Part shown: one piece after another, positions 26,454-35,882 of the stretch
How positions within the stretch are numbered: the first letter of the stretch is position 1
Layout: every line of letters starts with the position of its first letter
NCBI RefSeq assembly: GCF_003664645.1
Contig: NZ_RCHC01000006.1
Location: 124,001-188,000, forward strand
From: Acinetobacter chengduensis
GTDB taxonomy: Bacteria; Pseudomonadota; Gammaproteobacteria; Pseudomonadales; Moraxellaceae
Direction: 5' to 3'
Length of the DNA stretch: 64,000 bases
Position numbers and translations under genes: made by a program
Notes under the pieces: model-generated
What the model was told of the DNA's origin: nothing
Databases searched by the model: none
Seen by the model: the letters and a program-made list of their open reading frames with translations, nothing else

Positions 26454-26483
26454 CAAAAAAGCCAGCTTCATGCTGGCTTTTTA
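26454..26483. terminator. Bidirectional terminator between the lipase-like gene and dsbB
   Basis: GCCAGC (26461-26466), TTCAT loop, GCTGGC (26472-26477), flanked by A-run and T-run; serves convergent genes. Confidence 0.88.
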
Positions 26484-26518
26484 ATATTAGGCGATGCTTT
26501 TCAAGCTAAGATTCCATG

Positions 26519-27016
26519 TTAAGCAGAATACTTACGGCATAATTGCCAAAGGCTCACCAGCGCCAATACCGCAAAAAACACGCCCGACCAAACGGGTAAA
26601 GACTGCCCTAAGAAGGTCCAGTCCACTTTGGCACATTCACCAGAACCAGTTAAAACCTGTTGAAATACAGATTTTAAAGGTAGTGTTTCAACCCAATAAT
26701 CCAAACCTGGACCACAACTCGGCACCTGATCTGGCGGTAAATTTTGTAGCCAAACATGTCGTGCGGCCACGCCTACAGACCATAAAATGGATAGACTGCC
26801 CAAAAAGGCATATACACGTTTTACGACATTTGAAGCAGGATTATGCAAACAAGCCAATAACGAAATCAGACCAAGGCCAATCAGACCAATTCGCTGAAAT
26901 ACACACAATGGACAGGGTTCAAGCCCTTGTACATGCTCCAGATACAGCGCAAAACTCATGCCAATCACACTGGCTACAAATAATAAGCCACTGATTAAGC
27001 GATAACTCCACTGCAT
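26519..27016 (-). CDS. dsbB: Disulfide bond formation protein DsbB
   Basis: A 165-residue four-helix membrane protein that reoxidises DsbA and passes electrons to quinone. The periplasmic redox pairs are visible: CPLC at about residues 35-38 (EPCPLCVFQRIG) and the second pair in VPSCGPGLDYW and GSGECAKVDW. Conserved Arg (FQRIG) for quinone is present. Its ATG is 10 bases after the gshA stop, so gshA-dsbB form an operon, linking cytoplasmic glutathione synthesis with periplasmic disulfide formation. Confidence 0.94.
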   Translation of the reverse strand: MQWSYRLISGLLFVASVIGMSFALYLEHVQGLEPCPLCVFQRIGLIGLGLISLLACLHNPASNVVKRVYAFLGSLSILWSVGVAARHVWLQNLPPDQVPSCGPGLDYWVETLPLKSVFQQVLTGSGECAKVDWTFLGQSLPVWSGVFFAVLALVSLWQLCRKYSA

Positions 27017-27026
27017 GGGGTTCCCT

Positions 27027-28613
27027 CTATTTTATTGATCTAAAATTCGCAAGATACTGTTCAAAATTAGGTGCTGTTTCTTGCTCTAATGTCGCAAGCG
27101 TTTGTAAAGATTGTTCAGCTACTTCTGCAAAATAAGCCCGACGCTCCGAACTCAATTCATGTTGCTCGTACATGCTCGCATGTTGTTGTGCCATGAAGCT
27201 ACCAAAACCCCATGTACCACCTTGCTCAATGGTATCTTCAATCATTTTTGCAGACAAAGTTTCATCGACTTCGTCCACCCGTGACCGCATCACACTCAAA
27301 GCTTGGCTATAGAGTGTTGTACTGTAACTTTGGTCCATAAATTCAGCGATGGATTGCATTTCATCTAAGTAACGACGACACCAATCTTCAATTGGATAAG
27401 CTTGACCTTGCTCCATAATAGTTGCATTCGGTGCACGGCCTCGGTTCACCACTTCAGTTTGGTTTTGTTCAATGACTTCTTGCTCATCATCTAACAAATC
27501 TGGGCTGCCACTAAGTAGACAATGCAATGCCAAGACTTCTAAGAAGCCTGCGGTATCTTCATCAATACCAATTGGGCTATACGGATTAACATCAACTGCA
27601 CGTAATTCCACATAACCTACACCACGGTTAAGTAGTGCTTCAGACGGCGTTTCACCCGCTTGTGGTACTTGTTTTGGACGCACTAAACTGTAGTATTCAT
27701 TTTCAATTTGTAGTACGTGGTCATTAATTTGAATAGGCGTACCCGTTGCATCATCTAAGCCCAAACGGGTAAATGGTGCATAAGGTGTTTTGACTGCTTT
27801 TTGTAAACCATCTAAATAACCAGTCAAATTGTTATAGTGAATGCCCAATTGTTTTTGCGCTGAGTTCTGATAGCCAAAACGTCCCATACGCAAAGCCGTA
27901 GCATACGGTAAAAATAGCGTGCCTTTTAACAGTGGCAACAAGTGATGCTCACGCCCAGTCATAAAACATTGGCAAACCGACGGACTCGCACCTACCAAAA
28001 ACATCACCAATGGCGTCAAACGAATAAAGTTACGAATCAACCCAAAATAACGATGGCTTCGATAATCTTGTAAGCTCAAAGCTTTTAGGGCGTCATCTGT
28101 TTCGTTGGCTTGTAAAGCTTCAAAAAAATGATCCGGGAAGGATAAATTATAATGTACCCCTGAAATGGTCTGCATACGGCGACCATAACGCACCCCTAAA
28201 CCATGACGGTACAAGGTTTTAAAACGGCCAATATTCGATGTGCCATATTGCGCTAAGCGGATACTTTCTTCTTCATCATCCAACATACATGGCATTGATA
28301 AAGGCCACAGTTTTTCATCATGTTCTAATTGTTGATGCACAACAGCATGAATATCTTTTAAATACGCAAGTGTTTCACCAATACTCGTTTGTGGTGGAGT
28401 AATAAACTCCATCAAAGCTTCAGAGTAATCAGTTGTAATATGCGGATGTGTTAATGCCGAACCCAATGCTTTGGGATGATCTGCTTGAGACAAAAAACCA
28501 TTGCCCTGCATACGTAAGCTTTCACGTTCAATACCACGTAACATGCCCTGTATATGCGTAGAATCCACCCAATTTGGTAAAATATTTTGAGAGGTCGATT
28601 CGGGCTGACTCAT
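27027..28613 (-). CDS. gshA: Glutamate-cysteine ligase
   Basis: A 528-residue type I GshA, which makes gamma-glutamylcysteine from glutamate, cysteine and ATP, the rate-limiting step of glutathione synthesis. Typical runs: MLRGIERESLRMQGNGFLSQADHPKALGSALTHPHITTDYSEALMEFITPP, HYNLSFPD, MFLVGASPSVCQCF and NRGVGYVELRAVDVNPYSPIGID. Length is close to E. coli GshA (518). It has no close upstream neighbour on its strand and is followed by dsbB. The 207-base gap to the divergent DUF924 gene must hold both promoters. Confidence 0.95.
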   Translation of the reverse strand: MSQPESTSQNILPNWVDSTHIQGMLRGIERESLRMQGNGFLSQADHPKALGSALTHPHITTDYSEALMEFITPPQTSIGETLAYLKDIHAVVHQQLEHDEKLWPLSMPCMLDDEEESIRLAQYGTSNIGRFKTLYRHGLGVRYGRRMQTISGVHYNLSFPDHFFEALQANETDDALKALSLQDYRSHRYFGLIRNFIRLTPLVMFLVGASPSVCQCFMTGREHHLLPLLKGTLFLPYATALRMGRFGYQNSAQKQLGIHYNNLTGYLDGLQKAVKTPYAPFTRLGLDDATGTPIQINDHVLQIENEYYSLVRPKQVPQAGETPSEALLNRGVGYVELRAVDVNPYSPIGIDEDTAGFLEVLALHCLLSGSPDLLDDEQEVIEQNQTEVVNRGRAPNATIMEQGQAYPIEDWCRRYLDEMQSIAEFMDQSYSTTLYSQALSVMRSRVDEVDETLSAKMIEDTIEQGGTWGFGSFMAQQHASMYEQHELSSERRAYFAEVAEQSLQTLATLEQETAPNFEQYLANFRSIK

Positions 28614-28820
28614 TGCAATCTCGCTTAAAGGGAAGAACGACTAAAAGAAAATCATTTATTTAGCGCAGTATAACTTGATTTTTAGCTGGCAAGTTATAGT
28701 CTGCTGATTTTCAACTTCAGCTAGACTAGATTTTTGATTGTTTTTTTATCACAAAGTTGCACTATAAGACATTTGAGATTTGTGATTTTATTAACAAATA
28801 AATACGAAAGCTGATTAAAA

Positions 28821-29363
28821 ATGATGAATTATCAAGATATTTTAGATTTTTGGTTTAATGAAAAGACTCAACCGCATTGGTTTGCAAAAAGCGATGAGTT
28901 TGATGCGATCATTGAAAAAAACTTTAAAACTGTTCATCTTCAAGCCACGCAGTGCGAACTTTGGACATGGCGTCAGAATGCCTCTGGCCGTTTGGCTGAA
29001 ATTATTGTCTTAGATCAATTTTCGCGTAATTTGTATCGTCACTCTGCGCAGGCTTTTGCACATGATGCTATGGCATTGAGCCTCGCTCAAGAGGCAGTGC
29101 AACAAAGTCTAGACCAGCAGTTGCCAGCTAAACAACGTGCCTTTTTATATTTACCTTATATGCACAGCGAATCTAAACAGATTCAAGTACAGTCACTCGC
29201 ATTATTTGAGCAGTTGGCCAATCCCATCAATTTAGACTTTGCCCAACAACATAAAATGATTATTGATCGTTTTGGGCGTTATCCACATCGCAATAGTGTA
29301 TTGGATCGCCATTCAACGGCAGATGAAATTGATTTTTTAAGCCAACCTAATTCAAGTTTTTAA
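28821..29363 (+). CDS. DUF924 family protein
   Basis: A 180-residue cytoplasmic protein. It starts MMNYQDILDFWFNEKTQPHWFAKSDEFDAIIEKNF, has the conserved core GRLAEIIVLDQFSRNLYR and FLYLPYMHSE and RFGRYPHRNSVLDR, which define DUF924. The fold is TPR-like and helical; no function is established. Two ATG codons are adjacent; the first is used here. The gap of 53 bases to the next lipoprotein gene has no terminator, so they may be cotranscribed. Confidence 0.88.
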   Translation: MMNYQDILDFWFNEKTQPHWFAKSDEFDAIIEKNFKTVHLQATQCELWTWRQNASGRLAEIIVLDQFSRNLYRHSAQAFAHDAMALSLAQEAVQQSLDQQLPAKQRAFLYLPYMHSESKQIQVQSLALFEQLANPINLDFAQQHKMIIDRFGRYPHRNSVLDRHSTADEIDFLSQPNSSF

Positions 29364-29416
29364 GCCTTGCTGCATAAGGCTATTTTCTCTTTTTCTATTT
29401 TAGTAGGCTCTCCAAT

Positions 29417-29980
29417 ATGAAAAAATTATATCTATCTCTTGCACTGGCCACAGCCTTTAGCCTTTCAGGCTGTGCAACCACGCCCTCAAAGCCCTTAAGC
29501 TTTGCAGAATTGGGGCAATTTAGTGCAACGCCACTAAATGCAAAAACTTACCGTATTAGTTTCCAAGCTACCCCAAATATGAGCTATGGCACAGCTGAAG
29601 AAATCACTTTGGTTAAAGCCGCACAAGCCACTCTACAAAATGGCTTTCAACTATTTAAAGTCACTGATGACCCAAGTAACCGTAGCCAACAACCGCCTCG
29701 AAAAGCGGTGGTGTACTCAAGCCCAATGTACCCTCCATCGGGTTTTTACCGCCGACATCCTGCTTTTTGGCCCGACCCATTTTATGATATGCCTCAAGTC
29801 GTAACTTTAGATCCAGTACAAGTGAGCTACACCATCGAATGCTTTAAAAATAATAAAGTGGCGCCACACGATGCCTTTGATGCCAGCTTAATCTTACAAT
29901 CGTTGGGTGCAAAATATGGTTTAACTGCCACAGGTGAGCCTTTAGTACCCCCTACAGCCACACAGCCCCAGCCAAAATAA
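29417..29980 (+). CDS. Lipoprotein, CC0125/CC1285-like
   Basis: A 187-residue lipoprotein: signal peptide MKKLYLSLALATAFSLSGC with the lipobox LSGC (Cys 19). The mature part has YRISFQATPNMSYGTAEEITLVKAAQATLQNGFQLFKVTDD, which looks like the CC0125 family (small lipoproteins with alpha/beta fold). A proline- and aromatic-rich middle stretch (MYPPSGFYRRHPAFWPDPFYD) is odd and could be a binding loop. Function unknown. Ends 22 bases before the DUF445 gene. Confidence 0.75.
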   Translation: MKKLYLSLALATAFSLSGCATTPSKPLSFAELGQFSATPLNAKTYRISFQATPNMSYGTAEEITLVKAAQATLQNGFQLFKVTDDPSNRSQQPPRKAVVYSSPMYPPSGFYRRHPAFWPDPFYDMPQVVTLDPVQVSYTIECFKNNKVAPHDAFDASLILQSLGAKYGLTATGEPLVPPTATQPQPK

Positions 29981-30001
29981 TCACGGAGCCTAGACCGCCC
30001 T

Positions 30002-31306
30002 ATGTCTGAAGCGACTCATGCCTCACCCAATTTGCAACGCAGTAAACGATTTGCAGGTATTGCCTTAGTTGTGGCTGTGCTGATTTGGCTGGCTTTAATG
30101 ATTAGCGCCAAATTACTGCCCGAATATGTGTGGCTCATTCATATTTTAATGCTTTCGGCAGAAGCAGGTGTCGTGGGCGGTCTGGCAGATTGGTATGCCA
30201 TTACGGTGTTATTTCGTAACCCTTTTGGCAAAATGCCAATCCCTAAATTTTTACGTGACCACACTGAAATTATTCCGCGCAATAAAGCCCGTATTGCAGA
30301 ATCTATGGGGCGCTTTGTGCAAGAGAACTTTCTCTCGCCACACATTGTGCAACGTAGTCTTGCCAATACCGACTTATCCTTAGCAATTGGCAAATGGTTG
30401 GCCAATCCTCAAAATAATCAAAAAGTCACTGAACTCATTCAACAAACCGTGCCTAAATTTTTTGATTTTGTGGGTCAAGATCAAATCGGCCGTTTTATTC
30501 AAAACAACAGTGTGCAATGGGTCAAAAACACCCAAATTAACCACTTAGCCAGTGAAATGTTACGTGCCGTATTAGACAACGACTTTCACCAAGATGTATT
30601 ACAACGTGGCCTAGATTTAGCCCATGAATGGATGCTACAACATCCCGAACAAGCACGTGATTTAAGCCGTCAGTTATTTAAAGAATTGGGCGTTTGGAAA
30701 CTGGCCAAAGGTGCAAGTTGGATTGGTATTGATGTGCAACAACGCACTATGGATTCCTTATTGGAAAAAGTCGAATCGATGCTGGCAGATCCAGAGCATC
30801 CATGGCGACAAAAAATTGAAGACAGCGCACAAAGTCTTATGCTGGCCTTGGCCAATAATCAGAGCAATGCCAGCCTACGCCTTAACCAAACCAAGGATGC
30901 ACTTTTAGATAGTCCACAAGTGCTGAACTTCTTGAGCGGTGCGGTGGTCATTTTATGCGATGCGATTAAAGCCGATTTGCAAAAACCAGACTCCGGTATT
31001 GCACAAAATTTACGTGTGGCAATTCAGCAAGTCGGTGAAAATATGATGTCCAATATTGCCGTGCGCCAATTGTTAAACGATAAGATCAGTGAAATTGCCG
31101 TCGACCTTTCCGACCAATACAGCGAAAAAGTGATTCTATTTATTAGTGCCCGTATTCATGAATGGGATTCACGCGAAATGATCGACAAAATTGAAAATGA
31201 AGTCGGTGGTGACCTGCACATGATTCGCGTCAATGGTGTGGTCGTTGGTGCTTTTATTGGTTTAATTCTTGGCATCATTCGCGCGATTGTGGAATATGCA
31301 ATTTAG
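30002..31306 (+). CDS. DUF445 membrane protein
   Basis: A 434-residue protein with two N-terminal membrane helices (about residues 18-60) and one at the C-terminus (about 412-432), with a long helical middle. GGLADWYAITVLFRNPFGKMPIPKFLRDHTEIIPRNKARIAESMGRFVQENFL is the DUF445 signature. Two repeated halves are likely. The role is unknown; orthologues are widespread in Proteobacteria. GGAG lies about 16 bases before the ATG at 30002. The gene follows the lipoprotein by 21 bases, so it shares its transcript. Confidence 0.88.
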   Translation: MSEATHASPNLQRSKRFAGIALVVAVLIWLALMISAKLLPEYVWLIHILMLSAEAGVVGGLADWYAITVLFRNPFGKMPIPKFLRDHTEIIPRNKARIAESMGRFVQENFLSPHIVQRSLANTDLSLAIGKWLANPQNNQKVTELIQQTVPKFFDFVGQDQIGRFIQNNSVQWVKNTQINHLASEMLRAVLDNDFHQDVLQRGLDLAHEWMLQHPEQARDLSRQLFKELGVWKLAKGASWIGIDVQQRTMDSLLEKVESMLADPEHPWRQKIEDSAQSLMLALANNQSNASLRLNQTKDALLDSPQVLNFLSGAVVILCDAIKADLQKPDSGIAQNLRVAIQQVGENMMSNIAVRQLLNDKISEIAVDLSDQYSEKVILFISARIHEWDSREMIDKIENEVGGDLHMIRVNGVVVGAFIGLILGIIRAIVEYAI

Positions 31307-31314
31307 CGCCTCAC

Positions 31315-31351
31315 TTTAGCCATCATAGTTAGACCGCACATGATGGCTAAA
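31315..31351. repeat. 12-bp-arm inverted repeat after the DUF445 gene
   Basis: TTTAGCCATCAT (31315-31326) and ATGATGGCTAAA (31340-31351), loop of 13 bases. No T-run follows, so it is not a standard terminator, but it may stabilise the 3-prime end of the transcript. Confidence 0.75.
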
Positions 31352-31472
31352 TACATAACTCACAATCATCCCCTATAACGCGGATCACAGCAACGCTCCA
31401 CATAGATTGACAAAGTGTTTGAGCACGCTAAGCTAAGCGGATAAATTTTAAACCACTATAAAACTATTAAAA

Positions 31473-32066
31473 ATGATAAAAACAACGCGATATATTGGCC
31501 TAATATGTGGCTTAAGTCTTGTGGCCCTTTCGGGTTGCCAAATGATTTCCAAAACCAGTCACAAAGTCACAGGCAGTGTGATGGGCATGTTGGGGCAAGA
31601 AAAAGCCCCTGAGCTCGATGCGCAAAGCGTTTTAGACTTGGCCAAAGCCTCCCAAGAAAAACTCGAACAGCTTTTGGCAAACATGCCTAAAAATGAATGG
31701 GTGTATTTAGAAAATCCGCAATTGGGCACGGCAGAACTGCAAAATAAATCCACGGATAACTCCGTGCTATCGCTGGTCTTCAACTGTAAAATTGAGACTC
31801 AACGCCCAAGCTTTAGCCTGCAGAATGCCAATGGCCAAGTCATTTTAAAAGCTTATGATGACAGTGCTGGGCAAATTCAATTTTTGCTCGACAATAAAAA
31901 CTTTGGCAACCCATTCCAAACGTATCAAAGCAAGCAACTTGAAGGATTTAAAACCGCACTCAAGCAAGCCAAAGTCATTAAAATTTTTAATGCCTCCAAG
32001 CTGTATAGCTTCCAAAATAAATACCCTGAGCGCCTTGAGAATCCAGTGAATTGCAAAACCTCTTAA
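31473..32066 (+). CDS. Uncharacterised lipoprotein
   Basis: A 197-residue protein with a lipoprotein signal (SLVALSGC, Cys 22). The mature part begins with QMISKTSHKVTGSVMGMLGQEK, then has a helical section (LDLAKASQEKLEQLLANMPKNEWVYLENPQ), a beta-rich middle with a lone Cys (LVFNCKIETQ) and an end with VNCKTS, so the two cysteines may form a disulfide. I do not recognise the family. It stands alone between the DUF445 gene and argS, with a 166-base gap upstream. Confidence 0.7.
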   Translation: MIKTTRYIGLICGLSLVALSGCQMISKTSHKVTGSVMGMLGQEKAPELDAQSVLDLAKASQEKLEQLLANMPKNEWVYLENPQLGTAELQNKSTDNSVLSLVFNCKIETQRPSFSLQNANGQVILKAYDDSAGQIQFLLDNKNFGNPFQTYQSKQLEGFKTALKQAKVIKIFNASKLYSFQNKYPERLENPVNCKTS

Positions 32067-32289
32067 CGTAATATATCGGGCTATAAAGCCCCCCGCTTTT
32101 AGCCTTCTTAAACGCGATGTGCTGTAGCGTAGCGCGCATATTATTGATGCCATCGCGGGCGGTAATATTGCATGCCAGATCGGTTATATTTCATCGAATA
32201 TTATTTATTCAGTACAAATGGATTCACCTAAAGACAGTGAAATTTGCTATATTTATTGTTTTTCTGCGACATTTAATTTTCGACTGAAT

Positions 32290-34080
32290 ATGAATACGGC
32301 AATCCAAGCAGCTCTCGAACATGCAGTGCAAGCCCTTCAAGCTGAAGGCGTACTCCCAACTGACTTTAATAACAATGGCAACCTCACGCGTACCAAAGAC
32401 CGAAGCCATGGTGACTTCGCTTCGAACATCGCAATGATTGCCTCTAAAGCTGCTGGTATGAAGCCACGTGATTTAGCCGAAAAAATTCTTGTTGCCCTGC
32501 CTGAAGTTGCAGACATCAGTAAAGCAGAAATTGCTGGCCCAGGTTTTATCAACTTTTTCTTAAATGCAGATCAGCGTTTTACAGTACTTGATCAAATTCA
32601 AGCGCAAGCAAATGACTTCGGTCGCACAACAGCAAATGCAGCAAAAAAAATCCAAGTAGAATTTGTTTCTGCAAACCCAACATCAAGCCTACATGTAGGT
32701 CATGGTCGTGGTGCTGCGTATGGTATGACGGTTGCAAACTTGTTAGAAGCAACTGGCGCAACTGTTGATCGTGAATACTATGTTAACGATGCTGGCCGTC
32801 AAATGGACATCTTGGCAACATCCACTTACCTACGTTATTTAGAAATCACAGGTCAAGAGTTGGTATTCCCTAAAAATGCTTACCAAGGTGATTACGTTAA
32901 AGAAATCGCGCAAAGCATTATCGATAAAGACGGCAACGCCTACGTACGCCCAGTGGCTGATGTATATAAAGACGTGCCTGAAGATGTTCAGTTCGCTGCC
33001 GAACTTGATGCTGAAGGTAACAAAGTTGTGCTTTCAGGCGACAAAGAAAAACACATCGATGGCTTAATTTTAAATTCGCAAACCTTGCTTGGCGAAGGCT
33101 ACCGTGTGTTCTTACAAGCTGCTTTAAAAGCGATTCTTGATGATATTAAAGATGACCTTGGCGAGTTTGGTGTAACGTTCAACCAATGGTTTAGCGAAGA
33201 AACACTGACAGATAAAATTACAGAAGCACTTCAAGTGCTTGACCAACGTGGCTTCCTTTACGAAAAAGACGGTAATATTTGGTTCAAATCAACTGCCTTT
33301 GGCGATGAAAAAGACCGTGTAGTTAAACGCCGTAATGGTCAAACCACGTATTTTGCTTCTGACATTGCTTATCACCTCAACAAATTACAACGTGGCTATA
33401 CAGATATCATTGATATTTGGGGTTCAGACCACCATGGCTATATTGCACGTGTAAAAGCAGCCATTGATGCAATGGGTTATGACTCTAAAAAGTTAACTGT
33501 ACTTTTGGTTCAGTTCGTAAGCTTATGGCGTGGCGGTGAGATGGTACAAATGTCATCTCGTTCTGGTCAATTCGTGACTTTACGTGACCTTCGTAAAGAA
33601 GTTGGTAACGATGCTGCACGTTTCTACTACGTCATGCGTAAGTCTGAACAACACATTGACTTCGACTTAGACTTAGCTGTTTCGCAAAGCAAAGACAATG
33701 CGGTGTACTACATTCAATATGCGCACGCACGTATCTGCCGTATGTTAGAAAAAGCAGCATCGATGAATGTGAACTTTGACGCAACAGTTGCACGTGGTTT
33801 AGCAAACAAACTTGATTTAGATGCTGAAACTGAAATTTTAGCCAAACTTGCGGCTTATCCAGAGATTTTAGTTCGTGCTGCCAACGCATACGAACCACAT
33901 CAAATTGGTAATTACTTAAAAGAATTGGCTGCGTTGTTCCACGGTTGGTACAACGAAAACAAAGTGTTAGGTGATGATGCTGAATTGACTCAAGCACGTT
34001 TATTACTGTCTGTGAATGTACGCCAAGTTCTTCACAATGGTCTTAAATTGCTTGGTGTATCTGCACCAGAAAGCATGTAA
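32290..34080 (+). CDS. argS: Arginyl-tRNA synthetase
   Basis: A 596-residue class I synthetase that charges tRNA-Arg. It has the HIGH-type motif as HVGHGRG (in ANPTSSLHVGHGRGAAYG, around residue 136), DYVKEIAQ, the GSDHHGYIARVKAA stretch, and the MSSRSGQFVTLRDL region that stands in for KMSK in ArgRS. The N-terminal additional domain and C-terminal DALR anticodon domain (YYIQYAHARICRML) are both there. I use the ATG at 32290 (MNTAIQAALEHAV), the usual ArgS opening; the frame extends 24 codons upstream with no likeness. Length 577 in E. coli. It ends in a terminator. Confidence 0.96.
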   Translation: MNTAIQAALEHAVQALQAEGVLPTDFNNNGNLTRTKDRSHGDFASNIAMIASKAAGMKPRDLAEKILVALPEVADISKAEIAGPGFINFFLNADQRFTVLDQIQAQANDFGRTTANAAKKIQVEFVSANPTSSLHVGHGRGAAYGMTVANLLEATGATVDREYYVNDAGRQMDILATSTYLRYLEITGQELVFPKNAYQGDYVKEIAQSIIDKDGNAYVRPVADVYKDVPEDVQFAAELDAEGNKVVLSGDKEKHIDGLILNSQTLLGEGYRVFLQAALKAILDDIKDDLGEFGVTFNQWFSEETLTDKITEALQVLDQRGFLYEKDGNIWFKSTAFGDEKDRVVKRRNGQTTYFASDIAYHLNKLQRGYTDIIDIWGSDHHGYIARVKAAIDAMGYDSKKLTVLLVQFVSLWRGGEMVQMSSRSGQFVTLRDLRKEVGNDAARFYYVMRKSEQHIDFDLDLAVSQSKDNAVYYIQYAHARICRMLEKAASMNVNFDATVARGLANKLDLDAETEILAKLAAYPEILVRAANAYEPHQIGNYLKELAALFHGWYNENKVLGDDAELTQARLLLSVNVRQVLHNGLKLLGVSAPESM

Positions 34081-34146
34081 AACACTGAATCAGATCACGG
34101 TCTTAGATCTATAAATCTATACCAATCGAGCTCTGACAAACAGTTT

Positions 34147-34180
34147 AAAAGCCAGATGGATGATCCGTCTGGCTTTTTTG
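34147..34180 (+). terminator. Intrinsic terminator of argS
   Basis: GCCAGATGGA (34151-34160) and TCCGTCTGGC (34164-34173) with one G-T style mismatch, TGA loop, then seven T. Confidence 0.88.
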
Positions 34181-34334
34181 TTTTGAGCCTTTTACTTTTA
34201 AATGTGCTATTTGCTTAATTTATGAAAATTAAACAAAATATAGATAACAGTCATGTAATATATAATAATCAAGAACAATATTTTAGGACTTTCCTAAAGT
34301 CGTTCGTCACAATTAAAAAGAATGAGGTTTCCTC

Positions 34335-34934
34335 GTGTTTGGAAAAACGCAACGTGGTGTATCGGAGCGACCGAATAAACCTAAAAAGCCACTCATCCCT
34401 GCTTGGTTAGGCACCTTAGTGGTCATTTTAATCGTGTTAAGCTTTGTGGTTGCACTCATGCTTTGGAAGCCGTGGCAACCCGTTAAACCGCGTGCACAAG
34501 CCACAGTAGAACAAACACAAGAAGAAACCAACAAAGACTACCGTTTCTATGACCTATTGCCACAGCAACAAGTCACCCCTATTCCAGAGCAAGCTATCCC
34601 TGAAAGTAAAAACCAAGGGACAGTAGTCATTGTGGAAGCACCAGAGCAAAAAGCTGAAACCGCAAAGCCAGAACCAGGCCTTGTTGAAAGCACTGCACCT
34701 GTAGCACCCAACTACATTTTACAAGTGCGTAGTTATGATGACCCTGACCAAGCCGATGCGCGTCGTGCTGAAATTATTCTGAATGGTTTATCTGCCGATG
34801 TAGTTCAAACCACCGAAAATGGGAAAGTTTGGTATCGTGTGGTGTCTGGTCCTTATGACTCGCAAGATGCCGCAATCATTGCACAGCAAACCTTACAACA
34901 TAGCGGGATCGACTCCATCGTTGTAAAACGCTAA
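34335..34934 (+). CDS. SPOR domain membrane protein
   Basis: A 199-residue protein. A short basic cytoplasmic leader is followed by one membrane helix (AWLGTLVVILIVLSFVVALML, about 23-45), a proline/glutamine-rich linker and a C-terminal SPOR domain (YILQVRSYDDPDQADARRAEIILNGLSADVVQTTENGKVWYRVVSGPYDSQDAAI). SPOR domains bind denuded glycan strands at the division site, so a role in septation is likely. The start is GTG at 34335 with TGAGG upstream at 34323-34327. It follows argS, as DedD/FtsN-like SPOR genes often do in this group. Confidence 0.88.
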   Translation: MFGKTQRGVSERPNKPKKPLIPAWLGTLVVILIVLSFVVALMLWKPWQPVKPRAQATVEQTQEETNKDYRFYDLLPQQQVTPIPEQAIPESKNQGTVVIVEAPEQKAETAKPEPGLVESTAPVAPNYILQVRSYDDPDQADARRAEIILNGLSADVVQTTENGKVWYRVVSGPYDSQDAAIIAQQTLQHSGIDSIVVKR

Positions 34935-34946
34935 TTCAGCACAAAT

Positions 34947-34974
34947 AAAAAAAGCACCATCAGGTGCTTTTTTT
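34947..34974. terminator. Bidirectional terminator between SPOR gene and psd
   Basis: AGCACC (34953-34958), ATCA loop, GGTGCT (34963-34968), A-run and T-run on the two sides. Confidence 0.85.
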
Positions 34975-35030
34975 ATTTCTATCGTTAAGCTTGCTTCTTT
35001 AAGAGGGAGCTTAACGTAGGCAATCTAAAT

Positions 35031-35882
35031 TTAGAGGGTATGGCCTAAAGCTTCACCCATCACTACGGTTGAATTGGCACCAAAGGCAACATCCCATGCC
35101 ATTTTGTCTTGTTCAAATAAAACCACCGCAGTCGAACCTAAGTAGAAACGCCCCAGCTCTGCTCCTTTTTCAAGTTTTAGATCATGCTGGTTTAATTCAA
35201 TACGGCCCGTTGGTTTTACTTTACCTGTTGCAACGGTTTCAATGCCTGCCACAATCATCGCGCCTACCAATACGACAGCCATACGGCCTAATTCTGTATC
35301 AAACAAACACACCATACGTTCATTGCGCGCAAACAACCCCGGAATGTTTTCTGCTGTGGTTTGATTCACAGAAAATAATTCACCCGGCACATATAGAGTT
35401 TCCGTTAATGTACCTGCAAATGGCATGTGTACACGGTGATAATCTTTAGGTGACAAGTACACAGTAGCAAACTGACCATTTTTAAATGGCTCTGCCAATT
35501 GCGGATCGGCAATCAGGTTTTCAACTGTAAATTTCTGTCCTTTGGCTTGAAAAATGTCGCCATTTTCAATTTTACCCAATTGTGAAATAGCGCCATCTGC
35601 AGGTGAAACAATGCTGCTTGCATCTAAATCAATTTCACGTACGCCATCTTTTAACGAACGGGTAAAAAATTCATTGAATGATTTGAATTTCAAAGCATTA
35701 CTTTGCTCTGCAATCGACATATCAATGCCATATTGTGCTTTGAACGCTGTAATCACCGCATTTTTAATGATTGGGTTTTCGCTGGCAGCAACTTTACCCA
35801 CCACCCGTGACAAACGATGTTGTGGCACCACTCGCTGAGCTTGAATAAAAATTTGTTGTTTTAAACGCGATGTAATGCTCAA
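35031..35882 (-). CDS. psd: Phosphatidylserine decarboxylase
   Basis: A 283-residue proenzyme that decarboxylates phosphatidylserine to phosphatidylethanolamine at the inner membrane. The self-cleavage site is LGST (in [15 protein letters not shown], around residue 250), where Ser becomes the pyruvoyl group. [21 protein letters not shown] and SPADGAI carry the family's conserved His and Asp. The start is TTG at 35882; its TGA-overlap with the rhodanese stop (shared TTGA) and GGGGAG nine bases upstream point to translational coupling. It is a little shorter than E. coli Psd (322). Confidence 0.94.
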   Translation of the reverse strand: MSITSRLKQQIFIQAQRVVPQHRLSRVVGKVAASENPIIKNAVITAFKAQYGIDMSIAEQSNALKFKSFNEFFTRSLKDGVREIDLDASSIVSPADGAISQLGKIENGDIFQAKGQKFTVENLIADPQLAEPFKNGQFATVYLSPKDYHRVHMPFAGTLTETLYVPGELFSVNQTTAENIPGLFARNERMVCLFDTELGRMAVVLVGAMIVAGIETVATGKVKPTGRIELNQHDLKLEKGAELGRFYLGSTAVVLFEQDKMAWDVAFGANSTVVMGEALGHTL

